Source of the DNA: Mucidula mucida
Taxonomy: Eukaryota > Basidiomycota > Agaricomycetes > Agaricales > Physalacriaceae
Length of the DNA stretch: 64,000 nucleotides
Direction of reading: 5' to 3'
Assembly (NCBI GenBank): GCA_015501055.1
Contig: JADNYV010000015.1
Coordinates: forward strand, 124,001-188,000
The first letter of the stretch is position 1. Every line of letters begins with the position of its first letter. A program made the position numbers and the translations under genes. Under the pieces are notes generated by a model. The model did not search any database. It had not been told where the DNA came from and saw only the letters and a program-made list of their open reading frames with translations. Positions 47,497-60,032 of this stretch are shown here, piece after piece.

Positions 47497-50133
47497 AAGT
47501 AAGGAGAAGCTTTTATTTAGCGTTTCACGGAGTCAGTGTGCCGATGTATTATCTCCGCTTATCTCCTCTGCGGAGAGAACGGAAGGTCCAAGAATCGAAT
47601 CGATCGAATCCCCAAGGCACGGAAAGGCTGTGCATCTTTGCATTCTCTCTTCATTTCAGTAGAAAGAGATGGCTTTATTGCCAAAAACACTAGCTGTAAT
47701 CAGCCACGTTTTCTCCAGCAATTCACCTCGACTCCGCAATGCACCTCTCCAACTGATCCTCGTGTTGCCACAGCAACACCTTCGCATTTACTCCTTCTAT
47801 AGAACAAGGCGACAATCTCCCACTTTCGTCCTTCTCCACATCCGGACGTACACTGTACGGCATAATCTCCTGTGGCGCACCTCATGTTCCGTTGTCTGTT
47901 CACAAATCATCTACCCTCTTCGTCCTCCGCCTTGTATGTGGCCTTTGCAATGATCCGCATAACTAACTCGACACTCCGCTGCGTCTTCTACGGTAGAATC
48001 TCCTGACTTGACGCGTGTGAACCTTGGATATTTATGCTGCGCGTGGAACGGTCCCGTAGACCTGAGAACTTGCATTCAACGCGACTTGGCAGTACACACA
48101 CGATCAGGTTCGGAGAAATCGCACTTCGGTGATACCAGCCCTTGTGCGCGAGTGTTGAATCCCGGAAGTAGTATGTAAATAGGAACAAGCTGCACATCTA
48201 AACTTTTCTGTGGCGCAATACCGAGGGTTACGTAGTCCATCTAAGTATACAGCCTACAACGTCGGAGGAGCATTGAACTCTGAAGATTTGAGACTTCCGT
48301 GTAATACCAACTTCACGTTGGCCGTCTCCGCCCGTCCATGAATGAAGACCTGTATACACGGCCGCCCTACACTCGAAGCTCACCTTGGTCTGAATACATC
48401 ACCGGCAACTAACTCGGATTTGATAGCCAGAATCATTGACCTTGAATGTTTCAGTCAACGATGAACCCGAAAATATCGAATGAGGTCTAATCGATGGTCT
48501 AGGGAGTTCCTTTAGGGCCAGCAGATGGTCAGAAAACAAGCGTACAAGTCCAATTTTAGTATCGAAGGACGAGGTCATGCCCGAGGAAATGCCGATTCAC
48601 AGTGGACTCGCAGCGTACAGGTACACCTGCCGCCAAGAAATCTTGGGTGTCCCGGCAATGCATCAGGGTGATGAACACATTCGAAAGTTAGCAAATACTG
48701 ATGAGAATTGCGCGTCGTAGTTCGGTCCAGAATCCAGATACCGAACCAAGCACGGAAACTTGGCGCGCTGGCTGAGCTTCCACTATAGATACTGAGGTTC
48801 GTCGTATGCAGAAAAAGTCGAGATTATCCTGCTCACAGCTACCTTCCTTGTCCTTCGGCTCATCAGATTGGAATCGGGGAAGGTGAGAGCGACGAGGAAA
48901 GGACATGACGCTCATGTACCTGATTAGGCCACCAGCCGTGGGATTCTAACGTCAAACGCACTCGGTATCAATGTGAATCTGATCATGAAGGAACACGACT
49001 AACCTTCGACTCTCTCTCCCATGTAACGCCGCCATGGACCGGTCGCCCATGAGCACTCTTCCGACGCGTGTGCATGTGCACAAATGCACGGCTTAACACG
49101 CGGCTTCCCTAAAACGCGTTTGCTTGTGGATTGCGACTTTCTACAGGATGCTCAATCTCTTGTCTGATTATCGACCGTAAAACTAGGTTGGGACCTTGCC
49201 TACCTCGTTGGACATGTTCGTACATTCGGAGATTTCTGAATGTTTTATGCTCGTTTTTGTTAGCAGGTCTGATTACGGTTCTGTCTCGAATAAGGCTATC
49301 TGCCAATGCGCTCTTGAAGGCAACTTCGGCATGACTTTGTAAACTGTAGATTTAAAGGTTTACACTCGGTGATTACCAGATGTTAACTGATATTCAATTT
49401 GTAAGAGGCTGAGCACTGACCGTTGCTTAGCACCACGATGCCGTTGAGCTTCTCCACGTAGGATACTTCCTCGTATGTCAGGATCAGAGTTCTCGGGGCA
49501 TTTTTTCAAAAAATGTCTCAGCTGTTAGAACGCAGACGTTTTGATAAATCAGAAGTTTCTGCCAAGTCGAGGACTTACAGTCGAAATAAGTGAATTCATT
49601 TTCAAAATAAAAGTTCAATCAAGTAAAATTCGTACAAATATTTTGCCAGCCGGAGGGAATGTAGCCCTGGTCATGTAGCTGGCTACTAAGAAGTGTGGCG
49701 TAGGAAATACACCATGTTCACACCTGTCAGAATCTACGATTGCAAAATCTTTCATACAGCTCGGTTTGGATCAGGCTGCTGGTATTGGCAAGACATCCTC
49801 GAACTCTGACAGCGACAGGCTGAGGCTTGTCCGAACTATTCGCGATCCGAGTGTCGGAAAGTCCTCACTCCCCAGCCATATAAAAAGTCGAAGCATTGTG
49901 TCGCAGTAAAGCTAAAACCGACCGGTCATCACGTTTGCTGTTATAAGCCATGAGGAATCCCGCAGCGCCCGCGACTAGTACATAAACAGTTTCATTCAAC
50001 GGATAACAAAAGCGACATATGTAGGTAAACAAAGCAGTACGTGATAGCATATAACGTGAAACATAAAACATAAAACTATTAGGCAAAGCATATCGAGACA
50101 GCAAAATAAAATATTACAGAAAGGGGAAAGCGC
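47497..50133. other. long gene-free interval
   Basis: About 2.6 kb upstream of the Zn2Cys6 gene and downstream of the Gln-rich gene. Frames present are short and without motifs. I recognise nothing. Confidence 0.4.
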
Positions 50134-52349
50134 TCAGCAAAGACCATGCTTCGCGAGAAGGTCGGAGAGGAAAGGCAGTTCAGTCTTTGCGCTCTCTTCC
50201 CGGCACTCCTGGTTCACATATTCATCGCAGTAGCGTTCATCAACCTCATTAAACATCCCTCCCTCCTCATCATCGTACTGCTCCAGATCCAGCTTTCCGC
50301 TACGCAGGAGACGCTCAAACTTCTGGCAGTATTGAAGGAGATGCCGGCCAAAAGTATCCATGGCGCTCAATTGCTCCCAGCAATACGGGCAGTAAGCCTT
50401 CTGCACTTTGCGACGAACGCTCCTCTGGAAATGGAAGACGTGGAGCTCCTTGGCGACCCCGTTGTCGATGATGCTCCGCCAAGGGGTATTCCCGATAGCA
50501 TGTTTCTCCTTACCGTGGGCAGTGACCTCGTCGATTGAGTTGAGCATGAAGGGGCGGTCCGCCGGGCAGTAGGGGCATAAAAACCTCTCCGGCATTTCGG
50601 TAATGGCGAAAAAGTATTCAGGATCAACGCCTGGATACTTTTCCTCAAACTTCTCCGGGTCGGTCACCATCGTCAGACTCGTCAGCCATACGACGCTGTG
50701 AGGGATATTCTTAACGGGGGTCATCAACAAAAGCGAAGAAACAACATACTCTTTGTTGGTCAAGTCTTCCTGATGATCGACCCACTTCGTGCCGAGCTCT
50801 TCCTCAATCTGCATCCGCGCTTCGAGAGGAAGCTTTAAGAAAAAGTTGTCGTCCCTGTTTCCTGGTCAGCTATCTCGCTCGACTAGACGAATGAAAACAA
50901 AAACTCACGAAATGCTCGTACTCGAGCGTATCGTCTTGACTTCGCAGAGCGACATGGACGGCCTCTCTGGCGTCAGCTCGATCATCCTCTTCACAGCGTC
51001 ATACTGACGTGGAGTAACCTTAATCTTCTTCGTCTTCCTGCCTTGCGACCCGGACTCCGGCGAATGTGGACGCTTCGCTAGAACCAGCTTACCGCCATCG
51101 GAGTCCGCGTTGTGACCGGAAGTGGAAGCTATAGGTGGAGGAGATGGAGGCCTGTTCACAGTGCATACAACGAACCCGTCGCCTTCAGTTTTGCTCTTCG
51201 AGAACAGCCTGTTGTTCTTCACACCTCGGCCGCGACGATTGCGCCTTGACGCCTGGCGGCGCTCGTCTGAGAACTCAAAAAAGTCACGGTCATCCGTAAT
51301 AGAGCGTACACCGGCCTCCTGGATAAATGTCGCCTGCGATTGAGGAAGTTGGCCGAATGGTGTGTACTGAGGTTTGGGCTGGAGTCTGGCCCGCTGCTGC
51401 GTTACACCGAGGGATTCGTCGAGGAACTGGCCAGAAGGTCCCGGAGAAAACGAAATCATTCCTCTTGGAGGTCCAGCGGACTGGAGACTTTGCTGCTGAT
51501 GCAAGGGAAAATGCACTTGCTGTTGGGAATTGTAAACCGGATACATGCTCTGTGCGTCGACAAAATGATTGGATTGGTTCGCGGAGTCGGGGTATCCTTG
51601 CATCTGCGAATCGTGGAACGGCTGGTAGAGAGTGGGAGCGGGATATCCTTGTTCAGAGTGAACCGGTTGGTACTGGGACTGCTGCCGTGAATCAACGAAT
51701 TCGCTGGGCTGTTGATTGAAAGCAGCATATTGTGCGTCGACATTTGTATACATCTGCTGCTGGTCAAGGTCTTCGTAATCCATCTGCTCTGCGGCCTGCT
51801 GCTGAGCATCGGCGAAGGGATATGGGTGCGCCACACCAGGGGGAATCTTTTGTAGGTCAGCTGGGTTGACGAACTGCCGTTGCTGGAGGGAATGAGTGTC
51901 AACGCCAGGAGTACTCTGGTGACGCAGCCCCATCAAGACTTCCAGAAGGTCGGCTGCATCAGATGATGAGACGGGCAATTGCGCGGGGACGGCTTGGTGG
52001 TGAACAAGGTCTATGGGCGCAGTGTCGTCCGGGGGGAGTTCGAAAACCATGGACGCATCTACGACGTCCCAGTCAATGGGAGATGCGGTGCCGGAGCGGT
52101 CAATAGAGGGTGGTGTGTTGGCTGCCCAGTCCGCGGGTGGGTTGACAAAGGGCGCGTCGCTGGGTGCAGGAGCATAAAACGAGCCGCTGGTATTGTCGCC
52201 TCGCTCAGCGAGGTTCAGTTCATATTGCATCGAATTATCATCCATGTGGACCTCGCTAACAAAATGAGAGATGTAGGGATTTAGCAACAAATCACTCACC
52301 CAGGAGGAGCGACAGGGTGTTGATAGTGGGCATCAAGCGTCGAGAGCAT
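50134..52349 (-). CDS. glutamine-rich nuclear protein with zinc-finger-like motifs
   Basis: ATG 52349 (MLSTLDAHYQHPVAPPG). An intron (about 52257-52301, donor GTGAGT) joins in frame to EVHMDDNSMQYELNLAERG. A long Gln/Pro/Ser/Tyr-rich region follows (51400-52200, with stretches such as YEDLDQQQMY and FPLHQQQSLQSAG). Basic nuclear-type segments come next (RRNRRGRGVKNNR; GRKTKKIKVTPRQ). A second intron at about 50854-50907 joins STSIS to DDNFFLKLPLEARMQ. The C-terminal domain has FLCPYCPADRPFML then EVTAHGKEKH (C-x2-C ... H-x4-H). A second pair is AYCPYCWEQLSAMDTFGRH with LLQYC. This looks like a transcriptional regulator of about 690 residues. No closer family recognised. Confidence 0.78.
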
Positions 52350-53495
52350 TGTCTGAACAATGGTTAGCTGGATTCGACGTCCAATAATCAACAATAATAG
52401 AAACTCACTCGTAGCGTAGACAGGAAAGTTGAGAGAGCAAAAAAATTGAGCGAGGGTATAATGATGGTGGTGGTTAGAAGATAATGTGGACGCACAGTCG
52501 ATAGCCCCCGTGACTTCATTGTTTGTCACGATCGACGCATTGTTCGCCAAATTCATATATGCGTAGCCTTTTCGGGACACCAACTGGCCATAAATCATAC
52601 GCCCCGAGTCCAACGAGAGATGCATGGCCCGTTCAAGAACGGAGGTGAAAGGCCAGGCAAAGACGCCCGCCAATGCTGCCAGGATTGGATATTATAATTG
52701 AGTCGCGTGGTCGATGAGGGCTGAAAGACGCGTTGCTATAGATGGGAGAGTCCTTTGATCACATACTCGAGTTTTGAGGTCCGCCCCGACGGTAGGATTT
52801 TCTTGAAGCCAAATCTTTTGGGGAGAATGTGTGCGCCACACTCCTTTTTGACAGATCTAACCGACCGATCGATCTCGACACGCCCTGCTCAAGAAATAAG
52901 TTGTCTGATTCGATTTCACTTTGCGCGCGCAAGTGCTATCCATATCCACAGCTGTACAAGTCCAAGTCTGAAGATTTACAAAGTCTGTAGGTTTGAGCAC
53001 TTCCAAGTGCGCAGGGACGGAGGCATATGACTCACTACATATGAGATCGAGATATGTCAGATCTTTTCGCTTTCATGAGGCAGAACACTGAACAGTGATA
53101 AATAGCGATTGGACCTTCAAGGTTCAACTCCCACCTGCGGGGCTTGAAGCTATACAAAGGTATGACACTTGCCTCGAGGGAGGTCTATTTTGGCTTGAAC
53201 TGTGCTATGTTGGAAGTAGAATTTCGCAGTGCTTGTAGGAAGGAAAACGTTCAAAAATCACGACCAACATGTCCACGTGCTACGACTCGGAACACGCTTT
53301 GCCCGGCCCTAAAGTAACCTGTCTGGCAGATACGCAATCCCTGTCCGAACCCCAATGAGTATCAAGTCCTTATGTGATATTTCACTCATTAAATTTACAG
53401 TGCCGGGCAAGGTTCCTCGTTTGATGATTTTCAACTAGTCTTATACATTGCGATTCATTTCTCCCCAGCTCAGCCTAGTTTCGTCAAATAGGTAT
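52350..53495. other. gene-free interval
   Basis: Upstream region of the Gln-rich gene and 3' flank of the MYND gene. Nothing else seen. Confidence 0.4.
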
Positions 53496-54870
53496 TCAAT
53501 CGTGTCGCTCATCGATGATTCCAAACACTTTGAAAGGTTTCGCCTTCGCCTTATCCGGGACAGTCAGATAAACCAGCCGCCCAACGTTCATCCTTCCCTT
53601 TCTAACAATCTCCTCCCAATTACCTTCCTTCGGCACCTTGTCTGCAGTAGTAATCGTGACCTTGCGGGGAACAGTTGTGAAGTCGAATTGGATGACAACA
53701 GCGTACGACACGCCGGTGTGACGCGCTCCTCAAAGAAAATCGTTTGTGAGCCGGTTGATTTCATCGCTGTGAAAGCTGTAGTCGCCCTCAGTCATGGCGA
53801 AGAAAAACTGGATGTCCCGTTGTGTCATTGTGACTGGTGAGCCTTTTATATGCGTTTCATTGATATGACGAGGAAACTTTGGAAGAGAATCAACCTTTAA
53901 TTGATTTCTGTCGAGCTTCACACATATCCTTGTGCCCGGCTCTCCAAGCGTCTCGCTGGCAGCTGCGCGGACAATAGTACGTGACCGTACTGCCGCATTG
54001 TTTCAGTCTGTTCTGGGTCGATGCAAACCTTTGACACTACAAATACAGGTTAGACTGCAGCCATTGATTAGATCAAGTTAACTTACCGGCTTATTGTCAC
54101 AGCAATCTTTGGGACCACCTTGGATAAAATCTTCCTTCGCCTGCCATCGTTCATCAACGACGTCCCGGAAACGCTCCCAAGCCCTCCATATCGGTCCTTC
54201 CTTTTCGATATCGTCGTTCAAGCTCCTCGACAACACCTTCTTCAATGCCTTGTGTGCCTCCCGAAGCACCGGCCAATACATAGTGAACCCATTGAGAATA
54301 TTAATCAGCTTTTCAAAGGCCGGACCTAGCGGCGTTCCCGCCCCAGATGGCGTCTTCTGATGATCAAGGAGCGGCTGGCAGCGAAACACACATTCGACGA
54401 AGCCATGCTCAATCGCCTCCGCCATAACTGACCGCCCAGCCTGGAACGCTACTCGCAGCAGTCTGAGCGTCACGTCGACGGCCATCGTGACAGTCTGCTC
54501 GCGGCCTGGCAGGACGTGTTTTTGGGACATGAGGTGCTTCATGATGATACAGCACCATTTAGCGACCCCAAGGCGGAAGAAGGCAATAATAAAATCGCAC
54601 ACATTTGGCATTATGGTACAGAGATCGGTGATGAGGGCGGCATGCCAAGGCAGAGGGAGTAGACATTCCAAAGGCGAGGGCGCGTAACGTCTGTTTAGTG
54701 ATAACAAGAAAACGGTGCTTTATATGGTCGCAGGAGCTTTCATCCGGAATAGCCGTCTGCTGAAGGAGCTCTGAGAATACGGGGAGAGATTCGACGAGGA
54801 GATCTTGATTATCGTTGACTGTTTGGACGATTTTATTCACTGCGGTCGATGAACCGCTGAGAGCGGCGTC
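53496..54870 (-). CDS. MYND zinc-finger protein interrupted by an in-frame stop
   Basis: The best-read part is 54707-54078, a helical region (DFIIAFFRLGVAKWCCIIMK; RDVVDERWQAKEDF) ending GPKDCCDNKP. An intron joins to CQRFASTQNRLKQCGSTVTY, YCPRSCQRDAW and RAGHKDMC. This is a MYND cluster, the fungal C-x2-C-type finger for protein-protein contacts. A second intron (donor GTTGAT) gives GGSPVTMTQRDIQFFFAMTE and EINRLTNDFL. Then TGA at 53730-53732 interrupts, yet the same frame continues GARHTGVSYAVVIQFDFTTV to the natural-looking end at 53496. The N-terminal exon begins at an acceptor near 54870 (DAALSGSSTAVNKIVQ). The start codon and the join near 54700 are unresolved, so more damage is possible. 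C-terminal truncation by about 78 residues is expected. Confidence 0.65.
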
Positions 54871-55398
54871 CTAGAACGGCAGTGCATCTGGTGATATGAT
54901 GTTCATTAGAATCAGATCGCCTTCAGGTCTTTCATTAGCCTTTCGGCAAAAAAGTGGAGGCGCGCGAAATGGCAAGAGACAAGCAAGAGGACAAATCAAA
55001 CGCGCGTCGATCGCGCTCACCACGTGGACAAAGTCTCTTTTCGGTCTAAGTAGACTCTAAGGGTTAAGCGTCGTATGTACGCGTCAAGTGTGCATGAAAA
55101 CGGTTGAAGGCAACTCAGGAACGTGGCCGTGGCCATTTGCGCTTCAGCACCGAGTCTCAACCAAACAAACAGTGGAGCACAGACAGGAAGAACCATTCTA
55201 CGGTTCTCTACAATATATTCAGAAGTATACACAGAGCAATGGCGACAGAGAAATCGAGAAGCAAAAAAGTAAATAAACGGAAATACCGTAAATGCACAAA
55301 TCGAACCCAGCCCAAGAAAGCAAACACCCTGAACGAAAAAAGTTCTAATCACCCAAAGCCGGAGAACCCAAACCCATACACCAGCAATGAAATCTACA
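54871..55398. other. spacer before the repeat array
   Basis: May include the missing first exon of the MYND gene. The long minus-strand frame at 55017-55463 has no motif and runs into a repeat, so I do not call it. Confidence 0.35.
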
Positions 55399-55991
55399 CA
55401 CGAGAGCGAGTCGTTCAAGTCGGAAGACTTGGATGGTATTCTGACGACCTGTGAGGGCAGCAAGACAATCGCTGCCCTACCTCTTACGAGGCGTCGTCAA
55501 GTCCCTCGAGTATAGAATGTATGTTAGCGGCGTGGAAAGATGCAGGACAACACGAGAGCGGGTTGTTCAAATCCGAAGACTTGGATGATATTCTGACGAC
55601 CTATGAGGGCAGCAAGACAATCGCTGCCCTACCTCTTACGAGGCGCCGTCAAGTCCCTCGTGTGTCCTGTAGTCGGGTGGGTGCTGCAGATGGATGGAAG
55701 GGCAGAAGATGGCGGGATAACACGAGAGCGAGTCGTTCAAGTCCGAAGACTTGGATGGTATTCTGACGACCTATGAGGGCAGCAAGACAATCGCTGCCCT
55801 ACCTCTTACGAGGCGTCGTCAAGTCCCTCGTGTGTCCGTGTCTGTCCAGTCAAATGGCGGTGGAAGAGGATGGGAGGATATCACGAGAGCGAGTTGTTCA
55901 AGTCTAAGACCTGGATGGTATTCTGACGACCTATGAGGACAGCAAGACATCGCTGCCCTACCCCTCAAGGGGCGTCGTCAAGTCTCTCGTG
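55399..55991 (+). repeat. array of four ~111-bp repeats with internal hairpin
   Basis: Copies lie at 55399-55509, 55551-55662, 55721-55832 and 55882-55991, separated by unlike spacers of 41, 58 and 49 bp. Each starts CACGAGAGCG and ends near CAAGTCCCTCG(TG). CACGAGAG at the start and CTCTCGTG at the end of copy 4 are perfect inverted repeats. Each copy contains GGGCAGC-(9)-GCTGCCC, a seven-pair hairpin; copy 4 has one change in the stem. Copies 1-3 are more than 90 percent alike by eye, while copy 4 is more diverged. Spacer sizes shift reading frame, so a protein repeat is unlikely. Confidence 0.9.
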
Positions 55992-56167
55992 ACTCCTAAG
56001 TAAAATCCTCTGTCAAAGGCGAAATGGGTAGGTGGTGCGAGTGTCCGGGCGATGGTACATCGGGTGGCGAAATCTATGGGTCTGGAAGACGGAGAAAGAA
56101 ATAGAGGAAGATGAGGGGAACAAACGATGAAAATGAAATAAGCAATAAAGAAACGAAAAGCAGCGTC

Positions 56168-57244
56168 CTAATCAGAGTCGGAGTCGTACTCGGAGGCAGA
56201 CTCTACATCTCCATCGTACTCCCCATCAGCCGGTGCACCCCTCCGAACACGAGTGGCACCCTCTTCGGAGCCGCTGGAATACGAAGAGGCAGCAGACAAC
56301 GCCGGAGACGGCGGCGCCTGAGTATGACTGGGGCCATTCGATAACTGGCAGCATGACATGCAGAGGAGTGGGCGAGGCGACGACGACTTGACTTCAGCCT
56401 CAACGACTTGGGCGCATCGAGCGTAAATAGCGTCCATGTCCTGCGAATAGACCCCCAAATGTTGCATTACAGCAGTGCCGAATTTTAAGCACAATGAGGT
56501 GGCGTCGAGGTCCTTTTGGCGATAGGCATCGAGCTATAGAAACCGCTATAAGACATGGCTTCACCAGACAAGGCAGAAAGACATACCTCTGTGGATGCCT
56601 CCTTAAGACGCGACGTCAACGAATGGACGTGCGATCTCAACTCAAAGTTGGCAATTTCGGTCTCTTTGGCGACATCCTTAAGAGTCGCATATGAAAGATG
56701 GACTTGCTCGAGCTCGCCCTTCTTCCGTTGAAGCTCCTCTCCGATAGTGATCACGCGTAGGCGGTTGGGATCGTCCCAAAGGAGGTTCTCCTTGTCGGTC
56801 AGAGCACGTTGGAGCCTTGTGTCCTCCGCTTTATAGTGTTCGATATCGCGATAGGCGCTCGCAAGTCTCCACTCTAACGCCTGTTTCTAATGAACATAAG
56901 GACATAATTGTAGGAAGGTGCATGAAATAGAACGCACATCGATTATGGCCTTGAGCTTGTAATCGGCGACCTCGGTCGCTTGCCTGGCTTGGTGCGTCGC
57001 TGGAGAAGTGCGTTCTTTTACGGACTGAGTTGTGAAGGAAGATAGTGAAACGGTCTGACGAGCAGCAGTGCGGCGGGAGTTCTGAACAGCGGTATGAAAC
57101 TGGCATTCGAGGTAGAAATGCAAAACAACTCACAGGCCACACAACCTGCACTTCAATAAGAGGAATATACTTCCCATTTTGATAGACAAAGTCTCCGACA
57201 GACTGGATAAAGTTGCAGATGCAGAGGAGGATGAATGTAAACAT
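56168..57244 (-). CDS. coiled-coil hypothetical protein
   Basis: ATG 57244 (MFTFILLCICNFIQSVGDFV) with VYQNGKYIPLIEVQ. A 64-bp intron (donor GTTGTG) joins to NSRRTAARQTVSLSSF. Another intron follows KLKAIID and joins to KQALEWRLASAYRDIEHYK. The heptad-rich stretch TRLQRALTDKENLLW, GEELQRKKGELEQVHL and NFELRSHVHSLTSRLKEA forms a long coiled coil. After a third intron comes LDAYRQKDLDATSLCLKF and an acidic, serine-rich tail (YSSGSEEGATRVRR; SASEYDSDSD) ending at 56168. The hydrophobic first 15 residues could be a signal or membrane segment. Not recognised as a known family. Confidence 0.7.
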
Positions 57245-58016
57245 TGTGTATGTTCAGGCGAGGTGGAGATAGTTCGATATGAGAACGCTTTTGGACATCA
57301 TTCATCGCGAGTATATGTATTCGGTGAACGGACAAAGTATCAGCCCAAGGACTCCCGGATGTACCTGCCAAAGGTAGCCCTAACCCTAAGCTTCCCGCTT
57401 TGACCAGGCTAGATCGCCAAATATGCGTGTGCATTGACCACAAAGACCCGTATTACACGCGGATGCGAGAAGCAACATCGCAGGGGCGTCTCCACATCTA
57501 AAGTGAGAGTTACTTTGTGACGGGTCTTTGCACTGATGCCTCCACGCACCAATGAAGTACAGGCTTGGCAGCAAGCAAAGAGCTCGCCGCACGCGCTGTG
57601 ATCAGGTCGGTCATTCGACGAGAACGACTTTTGTCGACAGGAAATTTAACGTTGAATCAGCACGGGTCGTCACGGTGTTCGCTGTTGATGTATCCTGAAA
57701 AGCCCTGCGGGGGTTATTTATGCGATAGCAAATTGTTTCGTGGCACACGTCCAACAGACGGCGATCATCCAGTACTAGTCAAGCAGCACGTCGCTGGCTT
57801 TGTATGAATCGTGGATTTAGTGATTCCAGTGGATGGTCCGGATCCTGACATGACCGCGAGAATGAAGTAGCTTTGCACAGCCACAAGTTGCTGGTCTCTT
57901 TACTGAGTACGCTCTCTATGCCTTTATTCAGCGAAACGATAACATAAATTACTACCTCACTATGAGAAAGTCCTCATTCAACGTCTCTCAATAAGAATAA
58001 GAGCCACTAATGAAAG
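57245..58016. other. intergenic interval
   Basis: Short frames only. A CCCTAACCCTAA doublet near 57380 is too short to be telomeric. Confidence 0.4.
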
Positions 58017-60032
58017 CCAGTAGCTGGACAAAGATACGCATTCGGAAACTGTTGCTTAACGCGAGGCCAAAGCCACCACATCGGCGTAGCATACGTAACC
58101 TCCAAAGTCTCCGTACCACCAATAAGCACACCCCCAATGCCCCCACAATAACAGACCCCGAATCTCCCGGCTTCGAGAAAGCATCGACATGTCCATTATC
58201 ACAGCCATAATTGTAGATGGCCCACGCCATGGACCCCAAGCCCGTGTTGCCGGAGCGCACAAACGAGAACAAGCCCGTCGCGCGCCCGATGGTGACACCG
58301 CTAGCCTGCCCGTTCTTGATCACGAATATACACGTCTCACCAGCACGGTCGACAATGCCCGGCGATTGCATACGCTCTAGGGTCATTGTATCGCGGAGTG
58401 GAAGATTATCATCCAAGGGATAGTCAAAGCCTGCCTGGCTCCCTGTGCGGCGCTGCATTTTTTCCACCCAGTTAATGAGCGAAAGTCTATCTGTACCTGA
58501 GCGTACACCCGATTTTAGAGAGAGAGAGGAACCAAGCGGAAGTAAAAAAAAACGCACGAATATCGAGGACATTACCCTGAAAGGCATCCTTAAACTTGGA
58601 ATTGTCAAGCTCCAGTGCACTCCAATCCTCGGCGAAGCCTCCGTCATCGACAGTAACAGCAGGAGAGAAGCGGATGTGGCCGATGATACGACAGCCGGGC
58701 TCACTCCACTCTTCCTGAACCTTCTCATAAAACTTCTCCAGGTCCGCGATTGCTCTGTTCGTCTTGTCCAGCCCGTCCCGAGTTTTGTCCAGCTTCTTGG
58801 CTACGCTCTCACCCGCGCCAGCAACCACCTTGGCCTCCAAGAGTTGTATCTGTTCCTCATCATCCTCAAGGCTGGAAGCATGACTCCCAATACAGATCTT
58901 GATGGAGGCAAGTAAGTCATTGAAGGCATCGGTACCGAGCAGCTGAACATGCCGGCGAGATGTATCGCCCTCAAGGACACACTCCTCGTCCGTCTCGAAG
59001 AGAACATGGTGACAAGTAAGTCCCAGGATCTTGTCGCTATCGCCACCCTCAGCAAAGTAGAGCGCCATATTTCCCTGGGCTGTGGGCCTGTCAGCGGTAG
59101 CAATAGAGAGCCCGAGCACATGCGAAAGCGGTCTACGAACGCCCACAGTGGGGTTGGAGTCGTAAACAGACTTGAGGAGCGCTGGACCGGCCGACCGCCT
59201 GTAAATGGACTCCCTGAACTCAACCTCGACATCAACAATGTCAAAGCCCTTCAGAAGATCAAGAATCTCATTGCTCGCTCTGAAAGCATCCTCGCCCTGG
59301 AGCGAACCGGAAAATACACCGATCCAAATGACCACCGGACCGTGGATCTTCTTGTACTCGTTCTCTCCATCCGCAATGAACCGTACAACGTCGATTGACG
59401 TCCAGTACATTTGATGCGTGTTGAGGAGATCTCGAACCTGGGGACCCACGTCCTTCCATGCCGCATTAAGCTTGTGGCCAAAGACGCCCCGTGCCTCTTT
59501 GAACTTGCGCCATCCCTTGGGCCTGGCATAGGGTCTCTTCGTGCTACTTGAGCGATAGACGAGCTTCGGGGGAGTTGGAGAGACGCCCCAGTAATAGGAT
59601 ATTGCCTCCTCTATGGAGACAGTGTATAGGTCGGAAGTAGGTGATGTGGAGAGGCTGGGCTGGGAAGACTTGAGGCTGGAGCTCCTGGGGGAGCCCACAG
59701 TGTCGGCGTGAGCACAGCACATACACTCTGCAACGAAGTGCGGAGAAATCACTGTACGAGGACACGTAGATTGAACTTGCTTTATTTGAAAGTTTGAGAG
59801 CTCGCGCTAAGAGAATTTTTCTAATGAGCGAGTCGGTTGATGATGGGTATCGAAGGATAGCAAAGACACCCTTCTGTAAGCTTAGTCTTTGATATCTGTC
59901 CCAAAGGCGGTCAAGACGGGTCTTAGACTCGTCCACCTTCTTCACGTCAATTGTTACCGTGATCCCTCCGCTTTCGATGATTCTGTACATTGACCGGAAA
60001 AACACATCCTGCAGTAGAAGCAAAGGAGGCAT
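58017..60032 (-). CDS. chymotrypsin-fold (S1-like) peptidase-related protein with C-terminal frameshift
   Basis: ATG 60032 (MPPLLLLQDVFFRSMYRII). A 49-bp intron joins NKA to KCMCCAHADTVGSPRSSS in frame. The middle matches a family common in mushrooms: EEAISYYWGVSPTPPKLVYR, WTSIDVVRFIADGEN, VVIWIGVFSGSLQGEDAF, DIVDVEVEFRESIYRR. The candidate catalytic His is in GLTCHHVLF and the Ser in SKPGDSGSVIV. A coiled-coil insert lies between them (KKLDKTRDGLDKTNRAIADL). An intron after the KFKDAFQ segment joins to GTDRLSLINWVEKMQ. Behind GDSGSVIVGALG the frame must shift by one base at a five-C run (58131-58135) to reach GVLIGGTETLEVTYATPMWW and the end at 58017. Without the shift the protein runs into unrelated sequence. 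Protease activity is not proven for this family. Confidence 0.75.

Noticed and set aside
55017..55463. Long minus-strand frame of 148 codons
   Set aside because: Hydrophobic but without a family motif or promoter signal, and it overlaps the first unit of the repeat array; more likely chance.
57370..57390. Telomere-like CCCTAACCCTAA
   Set aside because: Only two units, inside ordinary sequence; expected by chance and not a telomere or telomere scar.
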